Positions 56,413 to 64,000 of a stretch of 64,000 nt of DNA are shown here, in pieces. Position 1 is the stretch's first letter, and each line of letters starts with the position of its first letter. Source of the DNA: Paraburkholderia kururiensis JCM 10599 = LMG 19447 (GTDB lineage Bacteria; Pseudomonadota; Gammaproteobacteria; Burkholderiales; Burkholderiaceae); assembly GCF_003986935.1 (NCBI RefSeq), contig NZ_RJZE01000002.1, forward strand, positions 62,001 through 126,000, given 5' to 3'. The notes below the pieces were generated by a model. That model searched no databases. It had not been told where the DNA came from and saw only the letters and a list, made by a program, of their open reading frames with translations. A program made the translations under genes and the position numbers.

Positions 56413-57843
56413 TCACGCGATCAGAAGATCCACGCGCCACTCGATACGAAAGTGGCGAGTCGAACGCGTGCGGTCGCGGTCGCTCGCAGCCGCACGTTTG
56501 AGCGCAGTGTGATTCACCCCGAGCCACGGCACGAAGAGCAGCGTATCGCCGGAGAAGATCAACGGCACGTCGCGCTTCCATGCCGGCACGCCGCGCTCCT
56601 GGAAGAGATTTTTCAGCGTACGGCTCGGGCCGTCCGGGCTCGTGCGCATACGCTCGCCGCCCGCACGCGAACGCGCCGATAACGGCGCGTGCAGCAGCGC
56701 AGCTTCCGGTATTGTATCGGCCTCGCCCTCGGCGGCCGGTACGAACACGAATGTCCCGCGCCATTGCGGCAGACGCCAGATGGCCTCGCCGCGCCACACG
56801 AGCACCGCAGGCGCGCGCCCGGACAACGACGTTTCGTCGGCAGGTTCGGCGCTGTCGCCCGCTTCCCAGAACACGAGACCGCGATAGCTGCGCAGCGTCT
56901 GGCCCGCATGGTCCACGCGCAGTTGATGGTCGCCATCTACGGTGCACAGTTGCCGCAATGCATCGGCAAGACGCGCAGCCGACGCCGCCGGCATGCCCAA
57001 CGTGCGCATCCAGTAGCGCAGCAGGTTCGAGGCGCGGTCGTCGTCGAGTGCGAGCAGGGCTTCGCGTGCCAGCGCGCGACCCTCGTCGCGAGCCGCGTCG
57101 CGCAGGTCGATGCGGGCGAGTTCGTCGAGCAGCCGCTGGGCGGAAGCGGCGTGTGCGGCAGTGCGCGCAAGCGCGTCGCGAAAGCCCGGAAAGCGGACGG
57201 CGAGCGCCGGCAGAACTTCGTGGCGCAGCGCATTGCGCGCATAGCGCGTGTCCGCGTTCGATTCGTCGTCGATCCACTGCAAGGCGCGCGCCTCGGCGTA
57301 CTGCTCCAGTTGGGCTCGCAGCAGGTGCAGCAACGGGCGCACACGCACGGGCCCCTGTGCACCCTCGCGGGACGGCGCCATGGCCGAAAGCCCCGCGAGA
57401 CCCGCGCCGCGCAGCAACTGCAGCAGCACCGTCTCGGCCTGATCGTCAGCGTGCTGCGCGAGCCAGAGTGCGTTCACGCGATGCTGGGCGCACATCTCGT
57501 CGAGTGCTTCGTAGCGCAGTTCGCGCGCGCGCGCCTCGATGCTGACGCCCGCCTCGCGCGGCACGTCGACGTGACGGACATCGAAGCGCACGCCCTGCGA
57601 TTTCGCGAACGCCTCGCAATGAGCGAGCCACTGATCGGCGTTGGCGCTGAGTCCGTGATGCACATGAAGCGCGACGCAACGCGAGGCGCCCGCCACGCGC
57701 ACGGCGGCATCGAGCAAAACGGTGGAATCGAGGCCGCCGCTGAAAGCGATGCCCACGCACGCGTGGGACGGCAGCGCCGCAAGCGCGGCGCGGACCGCGT
57801 CGAGAACGACGCGGTCGGCACTCGATTCAGCGGGTTTCACCAC
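56413..57843 (-). CDS. tilS: tRNA(Ile)-lysidine synthetase TilS
   Basis: Converts C34 of tRNA-Ile(CAU) to lysidine so that it reads AUA. The PP-loop SGGLDS is at 35-40 in VGIAFSGGLDSTVLL, and the TilS-type LWLAQHADDQAETVLLQLLRGAG follows. 476 residues with the usual C-terminal domains. GTG start at 57843; the next codon is also GTG. It is 55 nt after accA and likely cotranscribed with it. Confidence 0.94.
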   Translation of the reverse strand: MVKPAESSADRVVLDAVRAALAALPSHACVGIAFSGGLDSTVLLDAAVRVAGASRCVALHVHHGLSANADQWLAHCEAFAKSQGVRFDVRHVDVPREAGVSIEARARELRYEALDEMCAQHRVNALWLAQHADDQAETVLLQLLRGAGLAGLSAMAPSREGAQGPVRVRPLLHLLRAQLEQYAEARALQWIDDESNADTRYARNALRHEVLPALAVRFPGFRDALARTAAHAASAQRLLDELARIDLRDAARDEGRALAREALLALDDDRASNLLRYWMRTLGMPAASAARLADALRQLCTVDGDHQLRVDHAGQTLRSYRGLVFWEAGDSAEPADETSLSGRAPAVLVWRGEAIWRLPQWRGTFVFVPAAEGEADTIPEAALLHAPLSARSRAGGERMRTSPDGPSRTLKNLFQERGVPAWKRDVPLIFSGDTLLFVPWLGVNHTALKRAAASDRDRTRSTRHFRIEWRVDLLIA

Positions 57844-57898
57844 GATTGGGCGGCGCTGGCGCGCCTCTCAGGAAGAACGATCCGGGCCGGCGTCAAAC

Positions 57899-58870
57899 TC
57901 ACGCGCCCGGCGTGGTCTGCTTGTACTTGCCGTAGGACATCAGCCGGTCGAAGCGGCGCTCGCGCAGGTCCGCGATGCTCATGCCCTGGAACTGCCGCAG
58001 CGTATCGGCCAGCGCGCGGCGCAGCAGCGCGGCCATGCCCTTCGGGTCGCGGTGGGCGCCGCCGAGCGGCTCGTTGATGATCTTGTCGATGAGGCCGAGC
58101 GCCTTCAGGCGGTGAGCCGTCAGCCCCAGCGCTTCGGCGGCCTCGGGGGCTTTCGCCGCGCTCTTCCAGAGAATCGACGCGCACCCTTCCGGCGAGATCA
58201 CCGAATAGGTCGAGAACTGGAGCATCAGCACGCTATCGGCCACGGCGACGGCGAGCGCACCGCCCGAGCCGCCTTCGCCGATCACGGTGGCGATGATCGG
58301 GGTCTTCAGCTCGGCCATCACATAGAGGTTGTGCCCGATTGCCTCGGACTGGCCCCGCTCTTCCGCGCCGATGCCGGGATAGGCGCCGGGCGTGTCGATG
58401 AACGTGAAGATGGGCAGGCCGAACTTCTCGGCAAGGCGCATGAGGCGCTCAGCCTTGCGATAACCCTCAGGACGCGGCATGCCGAAGTTGCGCGCGGCGC
58501 GTTCCTTCGTATCGCGGCCCTTCTGGTGACCGATGATCATGCAGGGTTGACCGTTGAAGCGGGCAAGGCCGCCTACGATCGACAGGTCGTCGGCGAATGA
58601 GCGGTCGCCGTGCAATTCGTGGAAATCGGTGAAGAGTTCGTTGACGTAATCGAGCGTGTAGGGACGCTGCGGATGACGCGCAATCTGCGAAACCTGCCAC
58701 GGCGTCAGATTGGCGTATAGATCCTTGGTGAGCTGCTGGCTCTTCTTCGACAGCCGCTCGATCTCTTCCGAAATATCGACGGCCGAATCGTCCTGGACGA
58801 AGCGCAGTTCTTCGATCTTTGCTTCGAGCTCCGCGATCGGCTGTTCGAAATCCAGAAACGTGGTCTTCAT
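57899..58870 (-). CDS. accA: Acetyl-CoA carboxylase carboxyltransferase subunit alpha
   Basis: With AccD it transfers the carboxyl group from biotin to acetyl-CoA, the first committed step of fatty-acid synthesis, supplying malonyl-CoA for the polyene cluster as well. 323 residues; [24 protein letters not shown] is the classic AccA N-terminus, with [24 protein letters not shown] and the oxyanion-hole [10 protein letters not shown]. Confidence 0.97.
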   Translation of the reverse strand: MKTTFLDFEQPIAELEAKIEELRFVQDDSAVDISEEIERLSKKSQQLTKDLYANLTPWQVSQIARHPQRPYTLDYVNELFTDFHELHGDRSFADDLSIVGGLARFNGQPCMIIGHQKGRDTKERAARNFGMPRPEGYRKAERLMRLAEKFGLPIFTFIDTPGAYPGIGAEERGQSEAIGHNLYVMAELKTPIIATVIGEGGSGGALAVAVADSVLMLQFSTYSVISPEGCASILWKSAAKAPEAAEALGLTAHRLKALGLIDKIINEPLGGAHRDPKGMAALLRRALADTLRQFQGMSIADLRERRFDRLMSYGKYKQTTPGA

Positions 58871-58903
58871 TGGTTGTAATCCTTGGACTTACCGGCAGCG
58901 CGT

Positions 58904-58909
58904 ATTCTA
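58904..58909 (-). promoter_or_regulatory. Possible -10 element of the accA promoter
   Basis: TAGAAT on the minus strand 34 nt before the accA ATG; a TTTTGA 16 nt further upstream is a weak -35. Confidence 0.35.
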
Positions 58910-59020
58910 ACCGCGCCCAACGCCATCAAAATCGGCTCGCAACTATTAAATCCCATCACCCAATAGCGTCGATGGAAAACGGCGCCACATCAAAGGCGAG
59001 CGCGCCTTGCCCGGCGCGAC

Positions 59021-60112
59021 TCACGCCCCGGCGGGCAACGCCTCGAGACTGCGCCACATGTACCAGGTCGCGACCGTACGCCACGGTTCCCAGTTCGCCG
59101 CGACCTCGCGCGCCTCGCTGCGCGTGACCGGCTCGCCGCTGAAGTAGTTGACGCTGATGGCGCGAATGAGCCCGAGATCGTCGAGCGGCAGCACGTTGGG
59201 ACGCGAGAGGTTGAAGATGAGGAACATCTCGGCCGTCCAGCGGCCGATACCGCGAATCTGCGTCAGCTCGGCAATCACGTGCTCGTCGTCCATCGACGCC
59301 CACTTGCCCACGTGCAGCGCACCCGACACGAAGTGCTGCGCGAGATCCAGGATGTATTCGGTCTTGCGTTTGGAGAGCCCGCACGCCGTGAGGCGTTCGT
59401 GTCCCAGCTTGATGAACTGCTGCGGCACGAGCTTCGCGCAGGCGTCTTCGATACGCTGCCAGACGGCCTGGGCCGCGGCGACGGAAATCTGCTGCCCCAC
59501 CACCGAACGCGCGAGCGTAACGAACGGATCGCCGCGTGAAAGCAGATGGACGGGGCCGAATTTCGGAATCAGTTTTTTGAGAATGCGATCGCGCTTCACG
59601 AGATCGGCGCAGGCCTTGTCCCAATACGCGGGCCGCGTGACCTCGGGCGCGAGGCTGCCGATCTGCACGGGCACCGCAGCTTCCGTTGCGGTGGATGCGC
59701 GGCTCTTGCGGACAATCTCGCCCTCGTGAGCGGTATCGACGACGAGCTGACTGGTCAGGCGATCGTTGTCGACGTGCTGAACGCCGAGTGCGCCATTCGC
59801 CTTCGGGCGGGCGGTCTTTCCCGCGGTGCTCGATACGCGCGTTTCCTTTTGCGTCGGCTTCGCGACGTGCGGCGCACCTGCGGAGCCGTTGAGCCTGCGC
59901 TTCGACGGAGCGCCTGGCGCCTCGCCGTTCGCCGCGCCCGCAGCCGTTTTTGCGGTCTTTTTCAATGCGACCTTCGCCGCGGCCTTCATCGAGGTCTTCG
60001 CGGCGGTACTGCCTGCCGTGCGCGCTGCACGCGTTGCCCGCGCCGCCTTCCCTGCGGCCTGAGCGCTCTGCGACGCGGCTCGTTTAGCCGCCGCCTTCGT
60101 GGCCGTTGCCAT
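59021..60112 (-). CDS. DNA-3-methyladenine glycosylase (AlkA-type) with a histone-like N-terminal tail
   Basis: A base-excision repair glycosylase of 363 residues. The HhH-GPD domain occupies about 175-363: LTQIRGIGRWTAE at 283-295 is the helix-hairpin-helix, and Asp312 in LPLDDLGL is the catalytic residue. The first 60 residues are almost entirely Ala, Lys, Thr, Arg and Ser (KAAAKRAASQSAQAAGKAAR), like the tail of bacterial histone H1-type proteins, then a basic linker to about 150. Most AlkA enzymes lack such a tail, so extra non-specific DNA binding is likely. Confidence 0.88.
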   Translation of the reverse strand: MATATKAAAKRAASQSAQAAGKAARATRAARTAGSTAAKTSMKAAAKVALKKTAKTAAGAANGEAPGAPSKRRLNGSAGAPHVAKPTQKETRVSSTAGKTARPKANGALGVQHVDNDRLTSQLVVDTAHEGEIVRKSRASTATEAAVPVQIGSLAPEVTRPAYWDKACADLVKRDRILKKLIPKFGPVHLLSRGDPFVTLARSVVGQQISVAAAQAVWQRIEDACAKLVPQQFIKLGHERLTACGLSKRKTEYILDLAQHFVSGALHVGKWASMDDEHVIAELTQIRGIGRWTAEMFLIFNLSRPNVLPLDDLGLIRAISVNYFSGEPVTRSEAREVAANWEPWRTVATWYMWRSLEALPAGA

Positions 60113-60157
60113 CCTGCCTCCTGCCTGGCGAGTCGATCAATGGGTAGTCGACGGCGC

Positions 60158-61555
60158 TTAAACGCGGCGCCACTCGGTCAACCCGCCCGGTTTGTCTTCG
60201 AGTGCGACACCGGCTTCGAGCAGTTCCGCCCGGATCCGGTCCGCTTCGGCGTAATGCTTCGCCTTCTTGGCTGCCGCACGCTCGGCGATCTTTGCTTCGA
60301 TCGCGGCTGCATCGAGACCGCCAGCCTCCGACGCGCCCGCTGCCTGCTGCAGATACGCACGCGGATCGCGACCCAGCAGACCGACGATGGCAGCAAGCTG
60401 CTTGAGCTGCCGCGCAAGCGCTGCGTCGCGCGTGCGGTTCACCTCGGTGGCCAGTTCGAACAGCACCGCGACCGCCACCGGCGTATTGAAGTCGTCGTTC
60501 ATCGCCGCACGAAAACGCGCGGCATACGTTTCGTTCCAGTCGAGTTCGCCCGCGTCCGGCGCCACGTCTTTCAACGCCGTGTAAAGACGCGTGAGCGCAT
60601 TGCGCGCGTCGTCGATATGAACGTCACTGTAGTTGAGCGGCGAGCGATAGTGCGCACGCGCGATGAAAAAACGCACGACTTCGGCGTCGTACTTCGCGAG
60701 CACCTCGCGGATCGTGAAGAAGTTGCCGAGCGACTTCGACATCTTCTCGTTGTCGATCTGCACGTAGCCGTTGTGCATCCAGTAATTGACGAACGTTTGG
60801 CCCGTTGCACCCTCGCTCTGCGCGATTTCGTTCTCGTGGTGCGGAAACTGCAGGTCCTGTCCACCGCCGTGAATGTCGAAGTGTTCGCCGAGCAGCGTGC
60901 AACCCATCGCCGAGCATTCGATATGCCAGCCGGGACGCCCGCGCCCGTACTTCGAATCCCATCCGGTGTCGGCGGGCTCGTCGGGCTTCGACTGTTTCCA
61001 GAGCACGAAGTCGAGCGGATCCTGCTTCGCGTCGTTCGCGGCCACGCGCTCGCCCGCGCGCAGGTCTTCAAGTGATTTGCCCGAGAGCTTGCCGTAGCCC
61101 GCAAAACGCCGCACCGCGTAATTCACGTCGCCGTCCGCGGCGCGATACGCGTAGCCGTTCGCTTCGAGCGTCTCGATCATGCCGAGCATCTGCGGGATAA
61201 AGTCGGTTGCGCGCGGCTCGATGTCGGGCCGCGCGACGCCGAGCGCGTCGGCGTCTTCGTGCATCGCATCGATGAAGCGGCTCGTGAGCGACTTGATCGT
61301 CTCGCCGTTTTCGACGGCGCGACGAATGATCTTGTCGTCGATGTCGGTGATGTTGCGCACATACGTGACCTTGTAGCCGAGCGTACGCAGCCACCGCTGG
61401 ACGATATCGAACACCACCATTACGCGCGCGTGACCCACGTGACAATAGTCGTACACCGTCATGCCGCAGACGTACATCCGCACGGAGCCTTCCTGAAGCG
61501 GCACGAAAGGTTGCTTGTCACGGGCAAGCGTGTTGTAGATGCGCAGTGATTCCAT
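60158..61555 (-). CDS. cysS: Cysteinyl-tRNA synthetase
   Basis: A class I synthetase, 465 residues. Zinc site begins with Cys30 in [18 protein letters not shown], which contains the HIGH-type HVGH at 39-42; [10 protein letters not shown] is the KMSKS loop. The gene is divergent from the TPR gene and 45 nt before the glycosylase. Confidence 0.96.
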   Translation of the reverse strand: MESLRIYNTLARDKQPFVPLQEGSVRMYVCGMTVYDYCHVGHARVMVVFDIVQRWLRTLGYKVTYVRNITDIDDKIIRRAVENGETIKSLTSRFIDAMHEDADALGVARPDIEPRATDFIPQMLGMIETLEANGYAYRAADGDVNYAVRRFAGYGKLSGKSLEDLRAGERVAANDAKQDPLDFVLWKQSKPDEPADTGWDSKYGRGRPGWHIECSAMGCTLLGEHFDIHGGGQDLQFPHHENEIAQSEGATGQTFVNYWMHNGYVQIDNEKMSKSLGNFFTIREVLAKYDAEVVRFFIARAHYRSPLNYSDVHIDDARNALTRLYTALKDVAPDAGELDWNETYAARFRAAMNDDFNTPVAVAVLFELATEVNRTRDAALARQLKQLAAIVGLLGRDPRAYLQQAAGASEAGGLDAAAIEAKIAERAAAKKAKHYAEADRIRAELLEAGVALEDKPGGLTEWRRV

Positions 61556-61780
61556 AGAGACGATGCGTGGGCCGAAAGACGTCCGCGTGGCAAATCATGC
61601 AAGCCGCGGGCCGTGCGACGGCGCCGGGGACAAACACCGCAAACTGGTACAGCCGGTGTTGTGCGGGATTGCGATCAGGCGGAGACGACCGAGGGTGACG
61701 AACAATGAGTCTGCGGTTAGGCGAAAACGCGCAGACCTTTTGTTAGAATGGCTCGGAGTATAACACCCCGACCTATCCCT

Positions 61781-62479
61781 ATGAAATCTTCCAGCGGCCG
61801 CGCGCGATACGCTGCAACCCTCGCCGCGACGGCCTTCGCGGGCTTCGCGTTCGCGCTTGGCAGCACGACCGTCCATGCACAGACGAGGGCCGTGACCGAC
61901 GGTACGCCGCAGATCGACGCGGCCATCGCGCAGAAAGACTGGGCGGGCGCGCTCAAGGACCTCGACGCGCGCATTGCATCGAATCCTCGCGATGCGCAGG
62001 CACGATTCAAGCGAGCCACCGTGCTCGCGCGTCTGAATCGCGACGACGAAGCCATCACCGCCTTCACCGAACTCACGCAGATGTACCCCGAGCTGCCCGA
62101 GCCGTACAACAATCTCGCGGCGCTTTACGCGAAGCACGGTCGTTACGACGAGGCGCGTGTCGCGCTCGAAACGGCGGTGAAGACCAATCCGTCCTATGGC
62201 CTCGCCTACGAAAATCTCGGCGACCTGTACCTGCGTCTTGCCGACGCATCGTATCGCCGCGCGCAATCGCTGGGACGTGCGAGCGCGGTGACGCAGCAGC
62301 GTCTTGCCGACCTGCAGAAGATCGTCTCGCCGCCTGCCACGCCGCGGCGTGCGAAGAAGATTCCCGTCGAAGACTATACGAACCGCGCGTCGTCCGATCT
62401 GACGAACAATCCCGCCTTCACCTTCGGCGGTCCCACCGGTTCGCTCGCCGTGCCGCCGTACATGGCGCCGTCGCAATGA
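61781..62479 (+). CDS. Tetratricopeptide repeat protein, exported
   Basis: A 232-residue protein with a signal peptide (KSSSGRARYAATLAATAFAGFAFALG, cut after HAQ) and about three TPR units (DWAGALKDLDARIASNPRDAQARFKRA, DDEAITAFTELTQMYPELPEPYNNLAALYAKHG, YDEARVALETAVKTNPSYGLAYENLGDLYLR). It is a periplasmic scaffold by family. I chose the ATG at 61781 over 61748 because the 11 extra residues are not signal-like. The cysS-TPR-ppiA-ppiB-lpxH order is conserved in Burkholderia. Confidence 0.85.
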   Translation: MKSSSGRARYAATLAATAFAGFAFALGSTTVHAQTRAVTDGTPQIDAAIAQKDWAGALKDLDARIASNPRDAQARFKRATVLARLNRDDEAITAFTELTQMYPELPEPYNNLAALYAKHGRYDEARVALETAVKTNPSYGLAYENLGDLYLRLADASYRRAQSLGRASAVTQQRLADLQKIVSPPATPRRAKKIPVEDYTNRASSDLTNNPAFTFGGPTGSLAVPPYMAPSQ

Positions 62480-62569
62480 GCGGCGCACGACGCCAACGTC
62501 CGTGACGCGCTTTTCCAACCCGCTTTTTCCAACCTGTTTTTTTCAACGCATCCCCCTCCGAGGATCTTC

Positions 62570-63151
62570 ATGAAATGGTTGATGCTGGCGCTCGGCAGCG
62601 CCGCCCTGATTGCGAACGCTCCCGCCTTCGCGCAATCCGCGCAGACGGCGGCCCATCCGCAGGTCCTGCTGCACACGTCTGACGGCGACATCCGCGTCGA
62701 ACTCTATCCCGAGAAGGCGCCGAAAACGGTCGCGAACTTTCTCGACTACGTGAAGTCCGGCCAGTACAGCGGCACGATCTTCCATCGCGTGATTCGCGGC
62801 TTCATGATCCAGGGCGGCGGCTACACGACAAGCTTTGCTGAGAAGCCGACTCGCGCCCCCATCCCGCTCGAAAGCCAGAACGGCCTGAAGAACGTGACGG
62901 GCACGATCGCGATGGCACGCACGAGCGACCCGAACTCGGCCACGGCGCAGTTCTTCATCAACACCGTGGACAACGCCGGTCTCGACTATCCGAATCCGGA
63001 TGGCAACGGCTATGCTGTATTCGGCAAGGTGACGTCGGGCATGGACGTCGTGAAGAAGATCGAAGCCTCGCCCACCACCACACGCGGTCCGATGGGCGAC
63101 GTGCCGCAAAAGCCCATCGTGATCGAATCGGCCACGGTCGTCGGCAAGTAA
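62570..63151 (+). CDS. ppiA: Periplasmic peptidyl-prolyl isomerase (cyclophilin, PpiA-like)
   Basis: A 193-residue cyclophilin with a signal peptide ([21 protein letters not shown]). [16 protein letters not shown] and [17 protein letters not shown] are the active-site segments. It catalyses proline cis-trans isomerisation in the periplasm. It and the next gene are clear paralogues. Confidence 0.93.
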   Translation: MKWLMLALGSAALIANAPAFAQSAQTAAHPQVLLHTSDGDIRVELYPEKAPKTVANFLDYVKSGQYSGTIFHRVIRGFMIQGGGYTTSFAEKPTRAPIPLESQNGLKNVTGTIAMARTSDPNSATAQFFINTVDNAGLDYPNPDGNGYAVFGKVTSGMDVVKKIEASPTTTRGPMGDVPQKPIVIESATVVGK

Positions 63152-63317
63152 GAAGCGAGCAAGCAGCACGCAGGAAGCGGCAGGCCGCCCGCCCTTCACC
63201 AGAGCAAACGGCCTGCGCCATCCAGACCACCCCCGCACCCGGTGTGGCACTGCCCGGCAGCTTTCACGCCGCGGTGCCGCACCGCTCTTTCACCCCTCCC
63301 CTCGCAAGGATCCCATC

Positions 63318-63812
63318 ATGGTCGAACTGCATACGAACCACGGCGTCATCAAGCTCGAACTGGACGCCGAAAAGGCGCCGAAGACGGTCGAGAATTTCCT
63401 GAACTATGTCCGCAAGGGTCAATACGACAACACGATCTTTCACCGCGTGATCGACGGCTTCATGATCCAGGGCGGCGGCTTCGAGCCCGGCATGAAGCAA
63501 AAGCCCACCGACGCGCCGATCGACAACGAAGCCAACAACGGCCTGAAGAACGTGAACGGCTCCATCGCGATGGCGCGCACGAACGATCCGCACTCGGCCA
63601 CGGCCCAGTTCTTCATCAACGTGAACGACAACGACTTCCTGAACCACTCGTCGCCGACGCCGCAAGGCTGGGGCTACGCCGTGTTCGGCAAGGTGGTGGA
63701 CGGACTCGACGTGGTCGAGAAGATCAGGAAGGTGAAGACCGGCTCGAAGGGCTTTCACCAGGACGTGCCGGTCGACGACGTCGTGATCGAAAAGGCCGTC
63801 ATTGTCGAATAA
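63318..63812 (+). CDS. ppiB: Cytoplasmic peptidyl-prolyl isomerase PpiB
   Basis: A 164-residue cyclophilin without a signal peptide: [64 protein letters not shown]. The GAEPG-like loop and [19 protein letters not shown] are PpiB-type. It follows ppiA by 166 nt. Confidence 0.95.
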   Translation: MVELHTNHGVIKLELDAEKAPKTVENFLNYVRKGQYDNTIFHRVIDGFMIQGGGFEPGMKQKPTDAPIDNEANNGLKNVNGSIAMARTNDPHSATAQFFINVNDNDFLNHSSPTPQGWGYAVFGKVVDGLDVVEKIRKVKTGSKGFHQDVPVDDVVIEKAVIVE

Positions 63813-63887
63813 GCGTTCAACGCGCGTCGATAGCGCCTCGTCGACCCGCATTCGATGAGGCGCCAACCGGGTACCGACTGACGCCCC

Positions 63888-64000
63888 ATGCTGCAGGAAA
63901 AATCATTACGAAACGCCGCTGCGGGCGTGCCCGGCGAGGGCAAACGCCCACACGCGGCACGCCCGTTTCTGTTCGCCTCGGATCTGCATCTGAGCGACGC
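63888..64000 (+). CDS. lpxH: UDP-2,3-diacylglucosamine diphosphatase LpxH (5' part only)
   Basis: Only the first 38 residues lie inside the window: MLQEKSLRNAAAGVPGEGKR then PFLFASDLHLSDA. The metallophosphatase motif F-x-SDLHLSD near residue 30 and the position after ppiB identify LpxH of lipid A synthesis. A 27-residue N-terminal extension is present compared with E. coli LpxH, so the start could be further in. Cut by the window end. Confidence 0.8.
   Translation, partial: MLQEKSLRNAAAGVPGEGKRPHAARPFLFASDLHLSD

Overview
The window is a gene-dense (roughly 64-66% G+C by eye) stretch of a betaproteobacterial chromosome. Gene order and protein style point to the Burkholderiaceae, most likely Paraburkholderia, Caballeronia, Trinickia or a relative. 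Supporting runs are aceA-usp-lysR-HAD-aceB, yejABEF next to fabI, tRNA-Ser/lysC/tilS/accA, and cysS-TPR-ppiA-ppiB-lpxH. I see no phage, insertion sequence, plasmid gene or CRISPR array.

Layout. 0.1-6.3 kb: lplT-like transporter, thiD, then a leftward chain tsaB-rimI-uracil-DNA glycosylase-DUF1853 and an acyl-CoA-binding protein. 6.3-14.5 kb: an rhlE-type RNA helicase and the glyoxylate bypass (aceA and aceB) with a universal stress protein, a LysR regulator and a 2-haloacid dehalogenase between them. 14.6-18.3 kb: gamma-glutamylcyclotransferase, RraA, an AraC regulator, a GNAT enzyme and a five-gene tRNA block (Ala, then Glu-Asp twice). 18.3-31 kb: gltX, a patatin-like lipoprotein, an NlpC/P60 peptidase, the yejABEF peptide importer, fabI, a proline/tyrosine-rich exported protein and a MipA/OmpV outer-membrane protein. 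31.1-33.2 kb: zwf and a LysE-type exporter.

33.3-52.7 kb is the most interesting part: an aryl-polyene/xanthomonadin-type biosynthetic cluster. Its main operon runs leftward from 52651 to 35463 with almost every gene overlapping the next by 1-26 nt. It encodes a chain-length factor, a lyso-acyltransferase, two acyl carrier proteins, a membrane protein, a fused acyl-activating ligase and dehydratase, a fused glycosyltransferase and acyltransferase, an aromatic amino-acid ammonia-lyase-like protein, a thioesterase, a LolA-like carrier, an RND/MMPL exporter, three complete ketosynthases, a second dehydratase, a ketoreductase and two small paralogous exported proteins. Beside it sit a divergent methyltransferase and an FAD enzyme that keeps the signature residues of flavin-dependent halogenases. 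The likely product is a membrane-anchored conjugated polyene with an aromatic, possibly halogenated and methylated, head group, that is, a xanthomonadin-like photoprotective pigment.

53.2-64 kb returns to housekeeping genes: a polysaccharide deacetylase, tRNA-Ser(GCT), lysC, tilS, accA, an AlkA-type glycosylase with a histone-like tail, cysS, a TPR protein, two cyclophilins and the first 38 codons of lpxH, cut by the window end.
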